The notes beneath the pieces are model-generated. The model saw only the letters and a program-made list of their open reading frames with translations. It had not been told where the DNA came from and searched no databases. From positions 13,812-77,811 of the forward strand of contig CALEHY010000006.1 in the NCBI GenBank assembly GCA_937876375.1: 64,000 nucleotides of DNA, written 5' to 3'. Shown here piece by piece: positions 1 to 8,840 of this stretch. The stretch's first letter is position 1. Each line of letters starts with the position of its first letter. This DNA is from an uncultured Clostridia bacterium (GTDB lineage: Bacteria > Bacillota > Clostridia > Oscillospirales > Acutalibacteraceae). A program made the position numbers and the translations under genes.

Positions 1-1017
1 AGAGTTAACGACTTTTTGGTACAGTACATTCCACCAGAAGCAAAGATTCAAATGCAGGTTGCTGTGTTCTACCACGGTGGCAAATCCACACTCTGCATAG
101 TAGAAAATCATATGTGTATGGATGGTGGAGATTTCAAATATTTCCTAAAAGCACTATGCAAAAACTACAACGAATATATCGCAGATGGTATTAGCCCAAT
201 CGACCTTAAAACTGGCTCAAGAGCATACACCCAGGTGTACGAAGACTTTACAGCCGGTGAAAGAAAGATGGCAAAAAATCTGTACAAGAATATCAACACA
301 CCGGATGACCATGGCTTTCCATTCACTCCAGACAATATTAGGGACAAGTCATTCATTGCTAGAAGAAAGCTATCAGCTCAAACATTTGACGAGCTGCGAC
401 TTGCTGGCAAAAAGCATGGTGCTACAATCAACGATATGATTTTGACTGCATATTTCTACTCGCTATACGAGCTAGCAAATTACAATCCACTCGACAGTGT
501 GTCGATATCCTGTGCTATTGATTTGCGTCGTCATATCAAGGACAGTAGTGAAAATGGTATCACCAATCATACTGCTTGGATGCAGTGCAAGGTGCCACAA
601 AGGGGCAAGGACATATACGAGACACTTGAATATGTTGTAAGGTCATCAAATGCCTTTAAGCACGACAAATTCATGGGTCTACACGGTTTGCCACTACTAT
701 CATTCGGCTACAAAATTCTACCTCATGCAGCGTCAGAGGAGATAATAAAGGTTGGATATGCTAATCCACTACTAGCAATGAGTAATATCGGCATTTTAGA
801 GGTCGACAAGCTAGCACTGAATGGACACGAGCCAACTGATGGATTTATGAGTGGCGCTGTAAAATACAAACCATTTGCCCTACTATCAGCTACCTCGATG
901 AGAAAGGAGCTAACCCTTTCAATGTGTGTTAGAGGTAATGAAGAGGACAAGAAAATCGTTGAGCATTTCTTTGATTTAATCGAGAAGAATATCAACGACT
1001 TAATCACAAACGCATAA
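1..1017 (+). CDS. Condensation-type acyltransferase, 3' part (5' end outside window)
   Basis: The reading frame is open from base 1, so the true start lies left of the window; the TTG at 16 is internal. An HxxxDGG motif (H-M-C-M-D-G-G, about nt 109-129) is the hallmark of the condensation, alcohol acetyltransferase and wax-synthase-like acyltransferase superfamily, where the His is catalytic. A later 'AIDLRRH' segment resembles the conserved mid-region of these stand-alone proteins. No carrier-protein or adenylation domain is visible, so it is probably a free-standing acyltransferase rather than a non-ribosomal peptide synthetase module. Substrate is unknown. It ends at a perfect hairpin shared with the convergent CorA gene. 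Leu codons are the CTA-rich native type. Confidence 0.7.
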   Translation, partial: RVNDFLVQYIPPEAKIQMQVAVFYHGGKSTLCIVENHMCMDGGDFKYFLKALCKNYNEYIADGISPIDLKTGSRAYTQVYEDFTAGERKMAKNLYKNINTPDDHGFPFTPDNIRDKSFIARRKLSAQTFDELRLAGKKHGATINDMILTAYFYSLYELANYNPLDSVSISCAIDLRRHIKDSSENGITNHTAWMQCKVPQRGKDIYETLEYVVRSSNAFKHDKFMGLHGLPLLSFGYKILPHAASEEIIKVGYANPLLAMSNIGILEVDKLALNGHEPTDGFMSGAVKYKPFALLSATSMRKELTLSMCVRGNEEDKKIVEHFFDLIEKNINDLITNA

Positions 1018-1023
1018 GAACAA

Positions 1024-1058
1024 AAAATCCGATACCTAAAAATTAGGTATCGGATTTT
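1024..1058. terminator. Bidirectional rho-independent terminator
   Basis: A perfect 16-bp stem (1024-1039 with 1043-1058) with a 3-nt loop has A-rich and T-rich flanks. It lies between the convergent acyltransferase and corA genes and can serve both. Confidence 0.9.
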
Positions 1059-1082
1059 GCATTTAACATACGCTGAGGGATA

Positions 1083-2027
1083 TTATCCCCACCATTTTTT
1101 TACTTTTCCAAGAACGGATAGAATAATGACGGTAATCACCGTTACACCAATACAGATGAGATAGCCATATTCACTGTTAAGGCTTGGCATATTGGTAAAG
1201 TTCATACCAAACCATCCAGTAATCAATGTCAGTGGCAAAAAGATAGTTGCAACAGCTGTAAACACCTTCATCGTTTTGTTAAGCTGTAGGTCAATATGAG
1301 TAGAATAAGCGTCTTGAAGGTGAGTTATACTACCACGAAGAGTATCTATATCCTCTCGAAGTCTAATGACCTTATTTGTAATATTCGAGATATAGTGCAA
1401 GTCGTCGTTCTCAAATATATCATTCTCGTTTTCTTGCAGGGCTTCGGTAATATCCAGTATCTGCTCATAGTAATTGTGAAAAATCGCTAGTGCACATTTT
1501 TCTTCAAAAAGCTGCTGGCTAAAGTCCTTATTAGACTTGTCCTCAAGGACTGATTTTTCTAGCAGAGTGATGCTGTCCTCTAGCTCCTCAATAATCATTC
1601 CATCATTAGATATCAAGCCACCCAAGAAAGAATAAATTACCTTCTCCAATGTCACATTGTATCCATTATATTTCTTGATAGAGTCAGTAAACTTTGCCTT
1701 TGTCGAGCCATCAATATCATTAATATCAACAACGATGAACAAATCCTTTTTGATATACAGCGCAAGGCAATCCTCTTCATCGGTCACGTCAGCGATATTG
1801 ACGATTTTTAGCTCTGTAAAGGTGTAATCATCATACACCTCAACACCAGAACGAAACAGCTCACTAGGCTGTAAGCACAAGTCGACAGTACTCTTAGATA
1901 TACCAAACGATTTGTAATTTTCTAGTAGCTCGTTAGAATTAAGATATCCTACAGTGAGCTTGTAATCAGATATTTCATCAATTTTTACATTCATTAATCC
2001 ATTTTGGTCAAAGGTGTATAGTAACAT
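1083..2027 (-). CDS. corA: CorA-family magnesium/divalent cation transporter
   Basis: A 314-residue protein with a long helical N-terminal cytoplasmic domain and two C-terminal membrane segments. The signature G-M-N motif (about residues 274-276, in 'WFGMNF') closes the first membrane helix, and a basic tail (KVKKWWG) follows the second. This is the normal CorA architecture: a homopentameric inner-membrane Mg2+ channel. The start at 2027 was chosen because GGAG lies 7 nt upstream; a longer in-frame ATG at 2075 would fall at the promoter -10. It stands alone between two terminators with its own promoter. Specificity for Mg2+ rather than Zn2+ or Co2+ cannot be read from sequence. Confidence 0.9.
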   Translation of the reverse strand: MLLYTFDQNGLMNVKIDEISDYKLTVGYLNSNELLENYKSFGISKSTVDLCLQPSELFRSGVEVYDDYTFTELKIVNIADVTDEEDCLALYIKKDLFIVVDINDIDGSTKAKFTDSIKKYNGYNVTLEKVIYSFLGGLISNDGMIIEELEDSITLLEKSVLEDKSNKDFSQQLFEEKCALAIFHNYYEQILDITEALQENENDIFENDDLHYISNITNKVIRLREDIDTLRGSITHLQDAYSTHIDLQLNKTMKVFTAVATIFLPLTLITGWFGMNFTNMPSLNSEYGYLICIGVTVITVIILSVLGKVKKWWG

Positions 2028-2055
2028 ATCTATTCTCCAAATATTTGATAAACTT

Positions 2056-2084
2056 ATTATATCAAATTTCACCACAATTTACAA
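2056..2084 (-). promoter_or_regulatory. Promoter of corA
   Basis: On the minus strand, -35 TTGTAA (2079-2084), a 17-nt spacer and -10 TATAAT (2056-2061) stand about 30 nt before the corA start. Confidence 0.65.
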
Positions 2085-2088
2085 ATAA

Positions 2089-2118
2089 AAAAGCTCCAAG
2101 GGTAACCTTGGAGCTTTT
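2089..2118 (-). terminator. Terminator of the PFOR gene
   Basis: A 13-bp stem (2089-2101/2106-2118) with a GTAA loop (plus strand) is followed on the minus strand by a T-rich run, 13 nt after the PFOR stop codon. Confidence 0.88.
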
Positions 2119-2130
2119 ATTATTTAATGA

Positions 2131-5100
2131 TTAGTCCTGAGCAGGAGCATAGTACTCTACTAGACGAGCTAGCTTGTTGTACTTCTCGATTGAGTTATCA
2201 GCAGCGATAGCAAATAGCTTCTCTGCCTTCTCAGGGAATGATCTCTTAAGTGAAGAGTATCTTGTCTCACCCTCGATGAACTCAACATAATCAGCTGTTG
2301 GAGCCTTTGAGTCAAGTGAGAATGGGTTCTTACCCTCTGCAATAAGAGCTGGGTTGTAACGGAATAGGTTCCAATAACCAGCAGCTACAGCCTTCTTCTG
2401 CTCTGCCTGGTTGAATGGCATCTTGATACCGTGGTTGATACATGGAGCGTAGCAGATAACGATTGATGGACCGTTGTATGCAGCAGCCTCCTGGAATGCC
2501 TTTAGACACTGAGCAGCGTTAGCACCCATAGCAACCTGAGCAACATATACATAGCCATATGACATAGCGATCTGTGCAAGATCCTTCTTCTTAACGATCT
2601 TACCAGAAGCAGCAAACTTAGCTACAGCACCAGTTGGAGTAGCCTTTGATGACTGACCACCAGTGTTTGAGTAAACCTCTGTATCGAATACAACAATGTT
2701 AACATCCTCGTTAGAAGCGATAACATGGTCAAGACCACCGAAACCGATATCGTAAGCCCAACCGTCACCACCGAAGATGAACTGATATTTCTTAGCAGCG
2801 TAGTCAGCATCCTTCATGAAGTCGTCAGCAGCAGCCTTTGCATCGCCATCAAGATTTGCAGCCTTGATAGCAGCGATAAGAGCCTGAGCATCAGCCTCGT
2901 TCTTAGCAGCATCCTCGTAAGTAGCAAGCCAAGCCTCAGCCTCCTTAACACCAGCCTCAGCAAGTGTCTGAGCGTCAGCAGCAAGTCTCTCACGAATTTG
3001 CTTCTGTGCAAGGTACATACCATAACCGAACTCAGCGTTATCCTCGAATAGTGAGTTAGACCAAGCTGGACCATGACCATTCTTATCTACTGTGTAAGGA
3101 GTAGATGGAGCAGAACCACCCCAGATTGATGAACAACCTGTTGCGTTTGCGATATACATCTTGTCACCATATAGCTGTGTAACAAGCTTTGCATAAGGTG
3201 TCTCACCACAACCAGCACAAGCACCAGAGAACTCTAGGTATGGCTTTCTGTACTGAACACCACCGATATTTGGAAGAGCAACCTCAGCCTTAACTGAAGT
3301 ATCAACAAGAGCATCATAGCTCTTCTGTACGTCAAGCTGTGAAGCGATAGGCTTCATTGTGAGTGACTTTGTAGGACAAACGTTTGCACAAGAAGCACAA
3401 CCAGTACAGTCAAGAGCAGATACGATAAGAGCATACTGATAATCAGTTCTCTTGTTCTTAATCATCTTTGTTCCCTCTGGAGCAGCAGCAGCCTCATCAG
3501 CATCCATACAAATTGGACGGATAACAGCGTGAGGACATACCATTGAACAAAGGTTACACTGTGCACAAGTGGTTGGATCCCACTCTGGAACAGCGATAGC
3601 GATACCTCTCTTCTCGAATGCAGCAGAACCCTGTGGATATACACCATCAGCAGAGTCAACGAATGCTGATACAGGAAGATCGTCACCATGTAGTCTACCA
3701 ACTGGATCAAGAATATTCTTAACGAATGCCTTCATCTCTGGTCTGTCAGTAGGAACGTCGATATCCTTTGCCTCATCAACAGCGTCCTTCCAAGAAGCAG
3801 GAACGTCAATCTTAACAACCTCTTTTGAGCCACGGTCGATACCGTTGCAGTTTGAGTTAACGATAGCCTCGCCCTTCTTTGAGAACTTAGCAACTACCTT
3901 CTCCTTCATGTAGCCGATAGCCTCGTCTACTGGAAGAATACCAGAAATTGTGAAGAATGCTGACTGAAGAATTGTTGAAGCTCTACCAGGTAGGCCAACC
4001 TCTTCAGCAATCTTGATACCGTTGATTGTGTAGAAGTTAATATCATTCTCTGCAATGTACTTCTTCATCTTTGCAGGAAGATTTGCATCAAGCTCCTCTG
4101 GAGTCCAGATGCAGTTAAGTAGGAATGTACCACCTGGTACAAGATCCTGAACCATATCATATTTATCAACATATGAAGGATTATGACAAGCTACGAAATT
4201 AGCCTTGTTGATAAGGTATGTTGAAGTAATTGGTGATGAACCAAAACGTAGGTGAGATACAGTGATACCACCTGACTTCTTTGAGTCGTAGAAGAAGTAA
4301 CCCTGTGCATACATATCTGTATGGTCACCGATAATCTTGATAGAATCCTTGTTAGCACCAACTGTACCATCAGAGCCAAGACCCCAGAACTTACATGAAG
4401 TTGTACCTGCTGGAGTTGTATCAGGTGTCTCTGTTACAGGAAGTGAAAGATTTGTAATATCATCCTCGATTGAAAGAGTGAATGCCTTCTTTGGCTCAGC
4501 AGCAAGCATATTTGCATATACAGCAATAATGTGAGCTGGAAGAGTATCCTTTGAACCAAGACCGTAACGACCACCGTAAACTGGTACAGCGTCGAACTTT
4601 GTGCCCTTAAGAGCAGCAACAACGTCTAGGTATAGAGGCTCACCAAGTGAACCAGGCTCCTTTGTTCTGTCGATAACAGAAATGCTCTTTACTGTCTCTG
4701 GGATAGCAGAGATGAGGTGATCGATTGAGAATGGTCTGTATAGGTGAACACAGATCATACCAACCTTCTCGCCACGAGCGTTAAGGAAGTCAACTGTCTC
4801 CTTGATAGTATCACAAACTGAACCCATAGCAACGATTACTCTGTCTGCATCAGCAGCACCATAGTAGTTGAATAGCTTGTAGTCTGTGCCAATCTTTTCG
4901 TTAACCTTGTTCATGTACATTTCTGTAGCAGCAACAGCATCGTTGTAATACTTGTTACAAGCCTCTCTGTGCTGGAAGAAGATATCAGAGTTCTCAGCAG
5001 AACCACGAAGAACAGGTCTCTCTGGGTTAAGTGCACGAGCACGGAAATCAGCAACGTCCTGCATATCGATCATATCACGAAGATCCTCGTAATCCCAGAT

Positions 5101-5652
5101 CTCGATCTTCTGAACCTCGTGAGAGGTACGGAAACCATCGAAGAAATGTAGATAAGGAACACGGCTCTTTAGTGTAGCAAGGTGAGCTACAGCACCGAGG
5201 TCCATAACCTCCTGTACATTAGCAGCACAAAGCATAGCATAACCTGTCTGGCGACAAGCCATAACGTCAGAGTGATCACCAAAAATGTTTAGAGCGTGTG
5301 TTGATACACAACGAGCTGATACATGGATAACACTAGGAATAAGCTCACCAGCGATCTTGTACATATTTGGAATCATAAGTAGTAGACCCTGTGAAGCAGT
5401 GTAGGTAGTTGTCAAAGCACCAGCTGAAAGTGAACCGTGAACAGCACCTGCTGCACCAGCCTCAGATTCGAGCTCAGCAACCTTAACAGTCTGACCAAAA
5501 AGGTTTTTCACACCTCTTGCAGCCATAGCGTCAGTTTCCTCAGCCATAGGAGAAGATGGAGTGATAGGATAGATACCAGCAACTTCTGTAAACGCATAGC
5601 TTACGTGAGCAGCAGCACTGTTACCATCCATGGTTTTTCTTTTTCTTGCCAT
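2131..5652 (-). CDS. nifJ: Pyruvate:ferredoxin (flavodoxin) oxidoreductase
   Basis: Oxidatively decarboxylates pyruvate to acetyl-CoA and CO2 and passes electrons to ferredoxin; the central fermentative enzyme of Clostridia. The 1173-residue single-chain homodimer-type protein starts with the usual 'MARKRKTMDGN', then transketolase-like domains, two [4Fe-4S] motifs (CxxCxxCxxxCP near 697 and 750), a further cluster-ligand Cys region (CAGCGETPY near 812) and a TPP-binding GDGWAYDIG near 964. The start at 5652 was preferred over 5667 because GGAGG lies inside that extension at proper spacing. It is monocistronic, with its own promoter and terminator. Its upstream palindromes match one before the ferredoxin gene at 32 kb. 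Confidence 0.97.
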   Translation of the reverse strand: MARKRKTMDGNSAAAHVSYAFTEVAGIYPITPSSPMAEETDAMAARGVKNLFGQTVKVAELESEAGAAGAVHGSLSAGALTTTYTASQGLLLMIPNMYKIAGELIPSVIHVSARCVSTHALNIFGDHSDVMACRQTGYAMLCAANVQEVMDLGAVAHLATLKSRVPYLHFFDGFRTSHEVQKIEIWDYEDLRDMIDMQDVADFRARALNPERPVLRGSAENSDIFFQHREACNKYYNDAVAATEMYMNKVNEKIGTDYKLFNYYGAADADRVIVAMGSVCDTIKETVDFLNARGEKVGMICVHLYRPFSIDHLISAIPETVKSISVIDRTKEPGSLGEPLYLDVVAALKGTKFDAVPVYGGRYGLGSKDTLPAHIIAVYANMLAAEPKKAFTLSIEDDITNLSLPVTETPDTTPAGTTSCKFWGLGSDGTVGANKDSIKIIGDHTDMYAQGYFFYDSKKSGGITVSHLRFGSSPITSTYLINKANFVACHNPSYVDKYDMVQDLVPGGTFLLNCIWTPEELDANLPAKMKKYIAENDINFYTINGIKIAEEVGLPGRASTILQSAFFTISGILPVDEAIGYMKEKVVAKFSKKGEAIVNSNCNGIDRGSKEVVKIDVPASWKDAVDEAKDIDVPTDRPEMKAFVKNILDPVGRLHGDDLPVSAFVDSADGVYPQGSAAFEKRGIAIAVPEWDPTTCAQCNLCSMVCPHAVIRPICMDADEAAAAPEGTKMIKNKRTDYQYALIVSALDCTGCASCANVCPTKSLTMKPIASQLDVQKSYDALVDTSVKAEVALPNIGGVQYRKPYLEFSGACAGCGETPYAKLVTQLYGDKMYIANATGCSSIWGGSAPSTPYTVDKNGHGPAWSNSLFEDNAEFGYGMYLAQKQIRERLAADAQTLAEAGVKEAEAWLATYEDAAKNEADAQALIAAIKAANLDGDAKAAADDFMKDADYAAKKYQFIFGGDGWAYDIGFGGLDHVIASNEDVNIVVFDTEVYSNTGGQSSKATPTGAVAKFAASGKIVKKKDLAQIAMSYGYVYVAQVAMGANAAQCLKAFQEAAAYNGPSIVICYAPCINHGIKMPFNQAEQKKAVAAGYWNLFRYNPALIAEGKNPFSLDSKAPTADYVEFIEGETRYSSLKRSFPEKAEKLFAIAADNSIEKYNKLARLVEYYAPAQD

Positions 5653-5726
5653 TGGATTTTCCTCCATATAAAAAATTTTTTACATAATTAATTGGACTAG
5701 GGGTTGTCCCCTACTTACCACATTAC

Positions 5727-5755
5727 ATTATAACACTGATATATTACAAATTCAA
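5727..5755 (-). promoter_or_regulatory. Promoter of PFOR
   Basis: -35 TTGAAT (5750-5755), 17-nt spacer, -10 TATAAT (5727-5732) on the minus strand, about 75 nt before the start codon. The -10 overlaps palindrome-like copy 1 (5729-5743). Confidence 0.75.
5729..5743. promoter_or_regulatory. Putative operator copy 1, overlapping the PFOR -10
   Basis: TATAACACTGATATA, a near-palindrome. It differs at one position from the perfect copy at 5771-5785 and is centred exactly 42 bp (about four helical turns) from it. The regulator is unknown. Confidence 0.5.
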
Positions 5756-5770
5756 CTTAAAATGCCGATT

Positions 5771-5785
5771 TATAACACTGTTATA
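5771..5785. promoter_or_regulatory. Putative operator copy 2, upstream of the PFOR -35
   Basis: TATAACACTGTTATA is a perfect 7+1+7 palindrome. The same pattern (TATAACASYGTTATA) recurs at 32250-32264 upstream of the ferredoxin promoter. Confidence 0.6.
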
Positions 5786-5818
5786 TTGCATAAAATACTG
5801 GAAATAGACACAAAAAAC

Positions 5819-5843
5819 AGCAGGATGAATATATCACCCTGCT
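5819..5843 (-). terminator. Terminator of the ECF transporter operon
   Basis: Stem 5819-5828/5834-5843. The single mismatch becomes a G-U wobble in minus-strand RNA, and a T run follows on that strand (A run 5812-5817 on plus). Confidence 0.8.
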
Positions 5844-5853
5844 AAATCTTAAT

Positions 5854-6543
5854 TTATGACAATGCAAGACCAAATTTTGTATTAATTCTGTCGATTTTTT
5901 TAACGAACGAATCTGCAAAAAGAAAGAGAAAAATTGCTGTCGAGCCAGCAAACACTAGCGAAAAAGGAACACCAGCACCATATATCGCCAAAGCACCTGA
6001 CAATGACAAGTTGTCACCCAGTGACATTAGCACTGTTGAAGTATCAACAATGATGCCATAAACAGCAAAAACAAGCACAAATCCAACAACAGATACAGTA
6101 TATCTATTAGCCTTAATCACCTTGAATATCAGTCCTGCAATAAATCCAACGAGTCCCATCGCAACCATTTGAAATGGCGTCCAAAAGCCTTGACCAAAGA
6201 GAAAATTTGATACAAACATAGAGAACGCACCAACAATATATCCTCTTTCTGCTCCAAGGCAGATTGCTGACACGATGACTACAGCAGCGATTGGCTTAAC
6301 CTGTGGAACGAGATAGAACGCTGCTCTTGATACAACAGCAAGTGCTATCAGTGTTGCTATCAGCGTGACCTCTCTAGCAGTAATATTCTTTATCTCAAAT
6401 CTTGCGAAAAATGGCAACATAGACAGCACCAAGACAGCAGCAGAAACGAGATAAAAATTCACACTATCAGTAAACATTAGCTGCCAAACAACGACACCAC
6501 CAAGGCTGACTACAAGGACAAGAAATGCGAAAAACCTATTCAT
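5854..6543 (-). CDS. ECF transporter S component (substrate-binding membrane subunit)
   Basis: A 229-residue, strongly hydrophobic protein with about six membrane segments. The central stretch with 'VKPIAAVVIVSAICLGAERG' and 'GFWTPFQMVAMGL' resembles ECF S components of the family that includes riboflavin- and cobalamin-type binders. Its start overlaps the stop of the double ATPase by 4 nt and it is the last gene before the terminator, so a complete ECF transporter (T, A-A', S) is encoded here. The corrinoid adenosyltransferase two genes upstream of the ATPase makes cobalamin or a precursor the best guess for substrate; this is inference from context, not from binding residues. Confidence 0.82.
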   Translation of the reverse strand: MNRFFAFLVLVVSLGGVVVWQLMFTDSVNFYLVSAAVLVLSMLPFFARFEIKNITAREVTLIATLIALAVVSRAAFYLVPQVKPIAAVVIVSAICLGAERGYIVGAFSMFVSNFLFGQGFWTPFQMVAMGLVGFIAGLIFKVIKANRYTVSVVGFVLVFAVYGIIVDTSTVLMSLGDNLSLSGALAIYGAGVPFSLVFAGSTAIFLFLFADSFVKKIDRINTKFGLALS

Positions 6544-7970
6544 ACCCTATCCCCCAAATCACACAATGCGACAGCCTTGCCACCAGTCATTCGTGCAAGC
6601 TGGGTAGTGTAAAAACTGAGCGATGAGAAGAACTCTCTGCGTGGTGAGGTAGTAATAATTTCGCCACGAGATAAGAACGAGGCATAATCAGCATACTCAC
6701 CAACAAATTCTATATCGTGAGACACCACCAAGACAGTCTTGCCCTTTCTGCACAAATCTTTAAGCAGTACAGCAAGCTTTTTCTTTAGCACTGGGTCAAG
6801 GCCCTTTGTTGGCTCATCAAGTAGAATTATATCAGCACCAGTCGACAGCACCTTTGCAAGTGCCAAACGCATTGCTTGACCACCTGACAAATCATATGGG
6901 TGCTGGTCTGCTATATCGCTAATTTCGAGGTAATCAGTGAGATCACCAAATTCGACCTCATCACTACATTTTTCCTTGGTGAACAGATCAGTAACATTTT
7001 GGCACAAATATGACACCTTGCCAGCAGATTTTACCTTGCCACGATACTGGTGCTTAACACCAGATGCAACCTTTAACAGTGTGGATTTGCCACTAGAATT
7101 TGGTCCAAGAATAGCGTTAATACTACCCTCATAAACCTTTAGCGACAACGATGACAGAACATCATCGCCACGATTATATGCAAACGAAACATTCTTTATT
7201 TCCATAGCTACAGATGGCATTGTAGCATCATCATATGGCTTAATCATCATATCATCAAGTGATTTTATTCTCCATTTGACTGGCAAAAGCTCTGCAATAG
7301 GACTATCAGAAATAATATCAGCCATCTTGTCAACACTATCCTTAACAACAGGCTGTCCCTTTTGCATAAATGCAATAGAGGTTGCTGATGAAATGAGCTC
7401 ATCAAGGTTGTGTTCTGACATAAGAATAGTCGTGCCAAAATCGTTATGTAGCCTAACAATCATCTGTATAAACCTAGTAGCAAACACTGGGTCAAGCTGT
7501 GATGTAGGCTCATCAAGTAGCAGAATATCAGGCTTCATTATCATAACTGATGCAAGATTCACCATCTGCTTTTCACCACCAGACAAGGACGAAATATCCA
7601 TATCAAGTTTTGACTCTAGGTTAAAATATGACGCTGTTTCTGCCACCAACAATTCGATTTGACCACCAGTCATACCCATATTAGTTAGTCCAAACGAAAG
7701 CTCTGACCTAACCTTATCGGATACAATGCTCTCATCAACATTCTGTGCAACATATCCGACTGTACCATCAATCTCGATATCACCAGTCATTGTACCATTA
7801 GGTGATATTTCTTTTTTCAGCAATTTTAAGAGAGTTGATTTGCCGACAGCACTCTCTCCAACAAGCAGGCACAATTCACCCTTTTCGACAGAAAGGGTCA
7901 AATCCTTTATGGCAGGGGTATTCACTTTTGGATAGGTAAAGTCTAATTCTTTGCATTTGATAGCTTCCAT
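6540..7970 (-). CDS. ECF transporter double ATPase (EcfA-EcfA' fusion)
   Basis: A 476-residue protein with two complete ABC ATPase domains. Walker A motifs are at about 38-46 (GESAVGKST) and 288-296 (GPNSSGKST); signature motifs LSGGEKQ and LSGGQAM; Walker B 'LLLDEPTSQLDP' and 'ILLDEPTKGLDP'. Both halves look catalytically intact. It energises ECF vitamin uptake; most ECF systems encode the two ATPases separately. The start at 7970 (GGGAGG 7 nt upstream) was preferred to 7985, whose codons would contain that ribosome binding site. The 5' end overlaps ecfT by 28 nt and the 3' end overlaps the S component by 4 nt. Confidence 0.93.
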   Translation of the reverse strand: MEAIKCKELDFTYPKVNTPAIKDLTLSVEKGELCLLVGESAVGKSTLLKLLKKEISPNGTMTGDIEIDGTVGYVAQNVDESIVSDKVRSELSFGLTNMGMTGGQIELLVAETASYFNLESKLDMDISSLSGGEKQMVNLASVMIMKPDILLLDEPTSQLDPVFATRFIQMIVRLHNDFGTTILMSEHNLDELISSATSIAFMQKGQPVVKDSVDKMADIISDSPIAELLPVKWRIKSLDDMMIKPYDDATMPSVAMEIKNVSFAYNRGDDVLSSLSLKVYEGSINAILGPNSSGKSTLLKVASGVKHQYRGKVKSAGKVSYLCQNVTDLFTKEKCSDEVEFGDLTDYLEISDIADQHPYDLSGGQAMRLALAKVLSTGADIILLDEPTKGLDPVLKKKLAVLLKDLCRKGKTVLVVSHDIEFVGEYADYASFLSRGEIITTSPRREFFSSLSFYTTQLARMTGGKAVALCDLGDRV

Positions 7971-8812
7971 AGAATATCCTCCCATAAATCAGTAATAATC
8001 GGCACTAGCTGAAATGCAACAAAGCCACACACAGCACTAACGCTAAAGCTTTCGCTATATATCATTGGGTCAAAGATGAACGAGATATTGCCCAATCCTT
8101 TTTGTACAAATATGAGCACAGCAACTAGTATTATAAGGCACAATGCGATTATATCACTAGCGCTAGTTTTGTATCGTCCAGGCTTAACGGCTCTTGGATT
8201 ATATCCCCTTGCTGTCATAGAGTCTGCTGTCACAATACTACTCTCTAAACTATAAGACACAAGAGCAGAAAAGTTATCTAGCGCTTGCTTCATTTTCTTC
8301 TTTGGTGGTGTACCACCATTTAGTCCAAGCTGTGCGTCTCTAATATCCTCTAGCTTTTTTGTAAATCTAGGCACAAAGCCTAGCACCATTGAAAATATCA
8401 ATGCAATCCTCGGTGCAAAGCGTAGCACATACACCACTCGTTCACTATCCATAATGCGTGAAAATGCACCAAACCAAAGCATCACAGCACACAGCACCAT
8501 ACCTTGATTAAAGCCATAGAACAATGCCTCTAGTGTGAATCTAACGTCCTTAATAACGAACAGCTCCGTCACACCATAATGAGCAAAAAGCATATTAAAA
8601 ACGCTCACAAAAAACAAAATTGCAACACTAAATTTGATAGAGCTGAGCACTCTACCCTTTAGTCTTGCAGAATATATCAGCGCTGTAATGAGCGATACAG
8701 CAGAATATATAGGGTTGTTAATAGATAGCACAAAAACAAACACCAGCATAAAATATGCAGTGTGCACTGATGGATGAAATTTTGAAAATCTATCTCTCAT
8801 AAGCATAAACAT
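7943..8812 (-). CDS. ecfT: ECF transporter T component (EcfT)
   Basis: About 289 residues, with membrane segments in the N-terminal half and the coupling-helix signature 'ADSMTARGY' (Ala-Arg-Gly) near residue 205, which contacts the ATPases. It is the energy-coupling membrane subunit. The start is uncertain: ATGs at 8812, 8806 and 8800 lie just after a perfect hairpin (8815-8834), and a TTG at 8839 would run through that hairpin. No clear Shine-Dalgarno precedes any of them, so expression may depend on coupling to the adenosyltransferase, which stops at 8841. Family members usually begin near the 'MRDRFSKFHP' segment, favouring an ATG start. Confidence 0.85.
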   Translation of the reverse strand: MFMLMRDRFSKFHPSVHTAYFMLVFVFVLSINNPIYSAVSLITALIYSARLKGRVLSSIKFSVAILFFVSVFNMLFAHYGVTELFVIKDVRFTLEALFYGFNQGMVLCAVMLWFGAFSRIMDSERVVYVLRFAPRIALIFSMVLGFVPRFTKKLEDIRDAQLGLNGGTPPKKKMKQALDNFSALVSYSLESSIVTADSMTARGYNPRAVKPGRYKTSASDIIALCLIILVAVLIFVQKGLGNISFIFDPMIYSESFSVSAVCGFVAFQLVPIITDLWEDILWKLSNAKN

Positions 8813-8814
8813 TT

Positions 8815-8834
8815 GGGCAGATAAAAATCTGCCC
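8815..8834 (-). other. Intercistronic hairpin at the ecfT start
   Basis: GGGCAGAT / ATCTGCCC with a 4-nt loop. Its 3' arm ends 2 nt before the ATG at 8812. No T run follows on the minus strand, so it is not a canonical terminator. It could set translation or mRNA processing between cobA and ecfT. Confidence 0.6.
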
Positions 8835-8840
8835 ACCAAA

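Noticed and set aside
2725..3051. Plus-strand open frame inside PFOR
   Set aside because: It is a Ser/Leu-rich shadow of the PFOR frame without a ribosome binding site.
5652..5667. Upstream ATG as PFOR start
   Set aside because: The extra codons contain the GGAGG site itself.
5719..5790. Rex operator as explanation for the PFOR palindromes
   Set aside because: The sites do not match TTGTTAANNNNTTAACAA; the regulator is left open.
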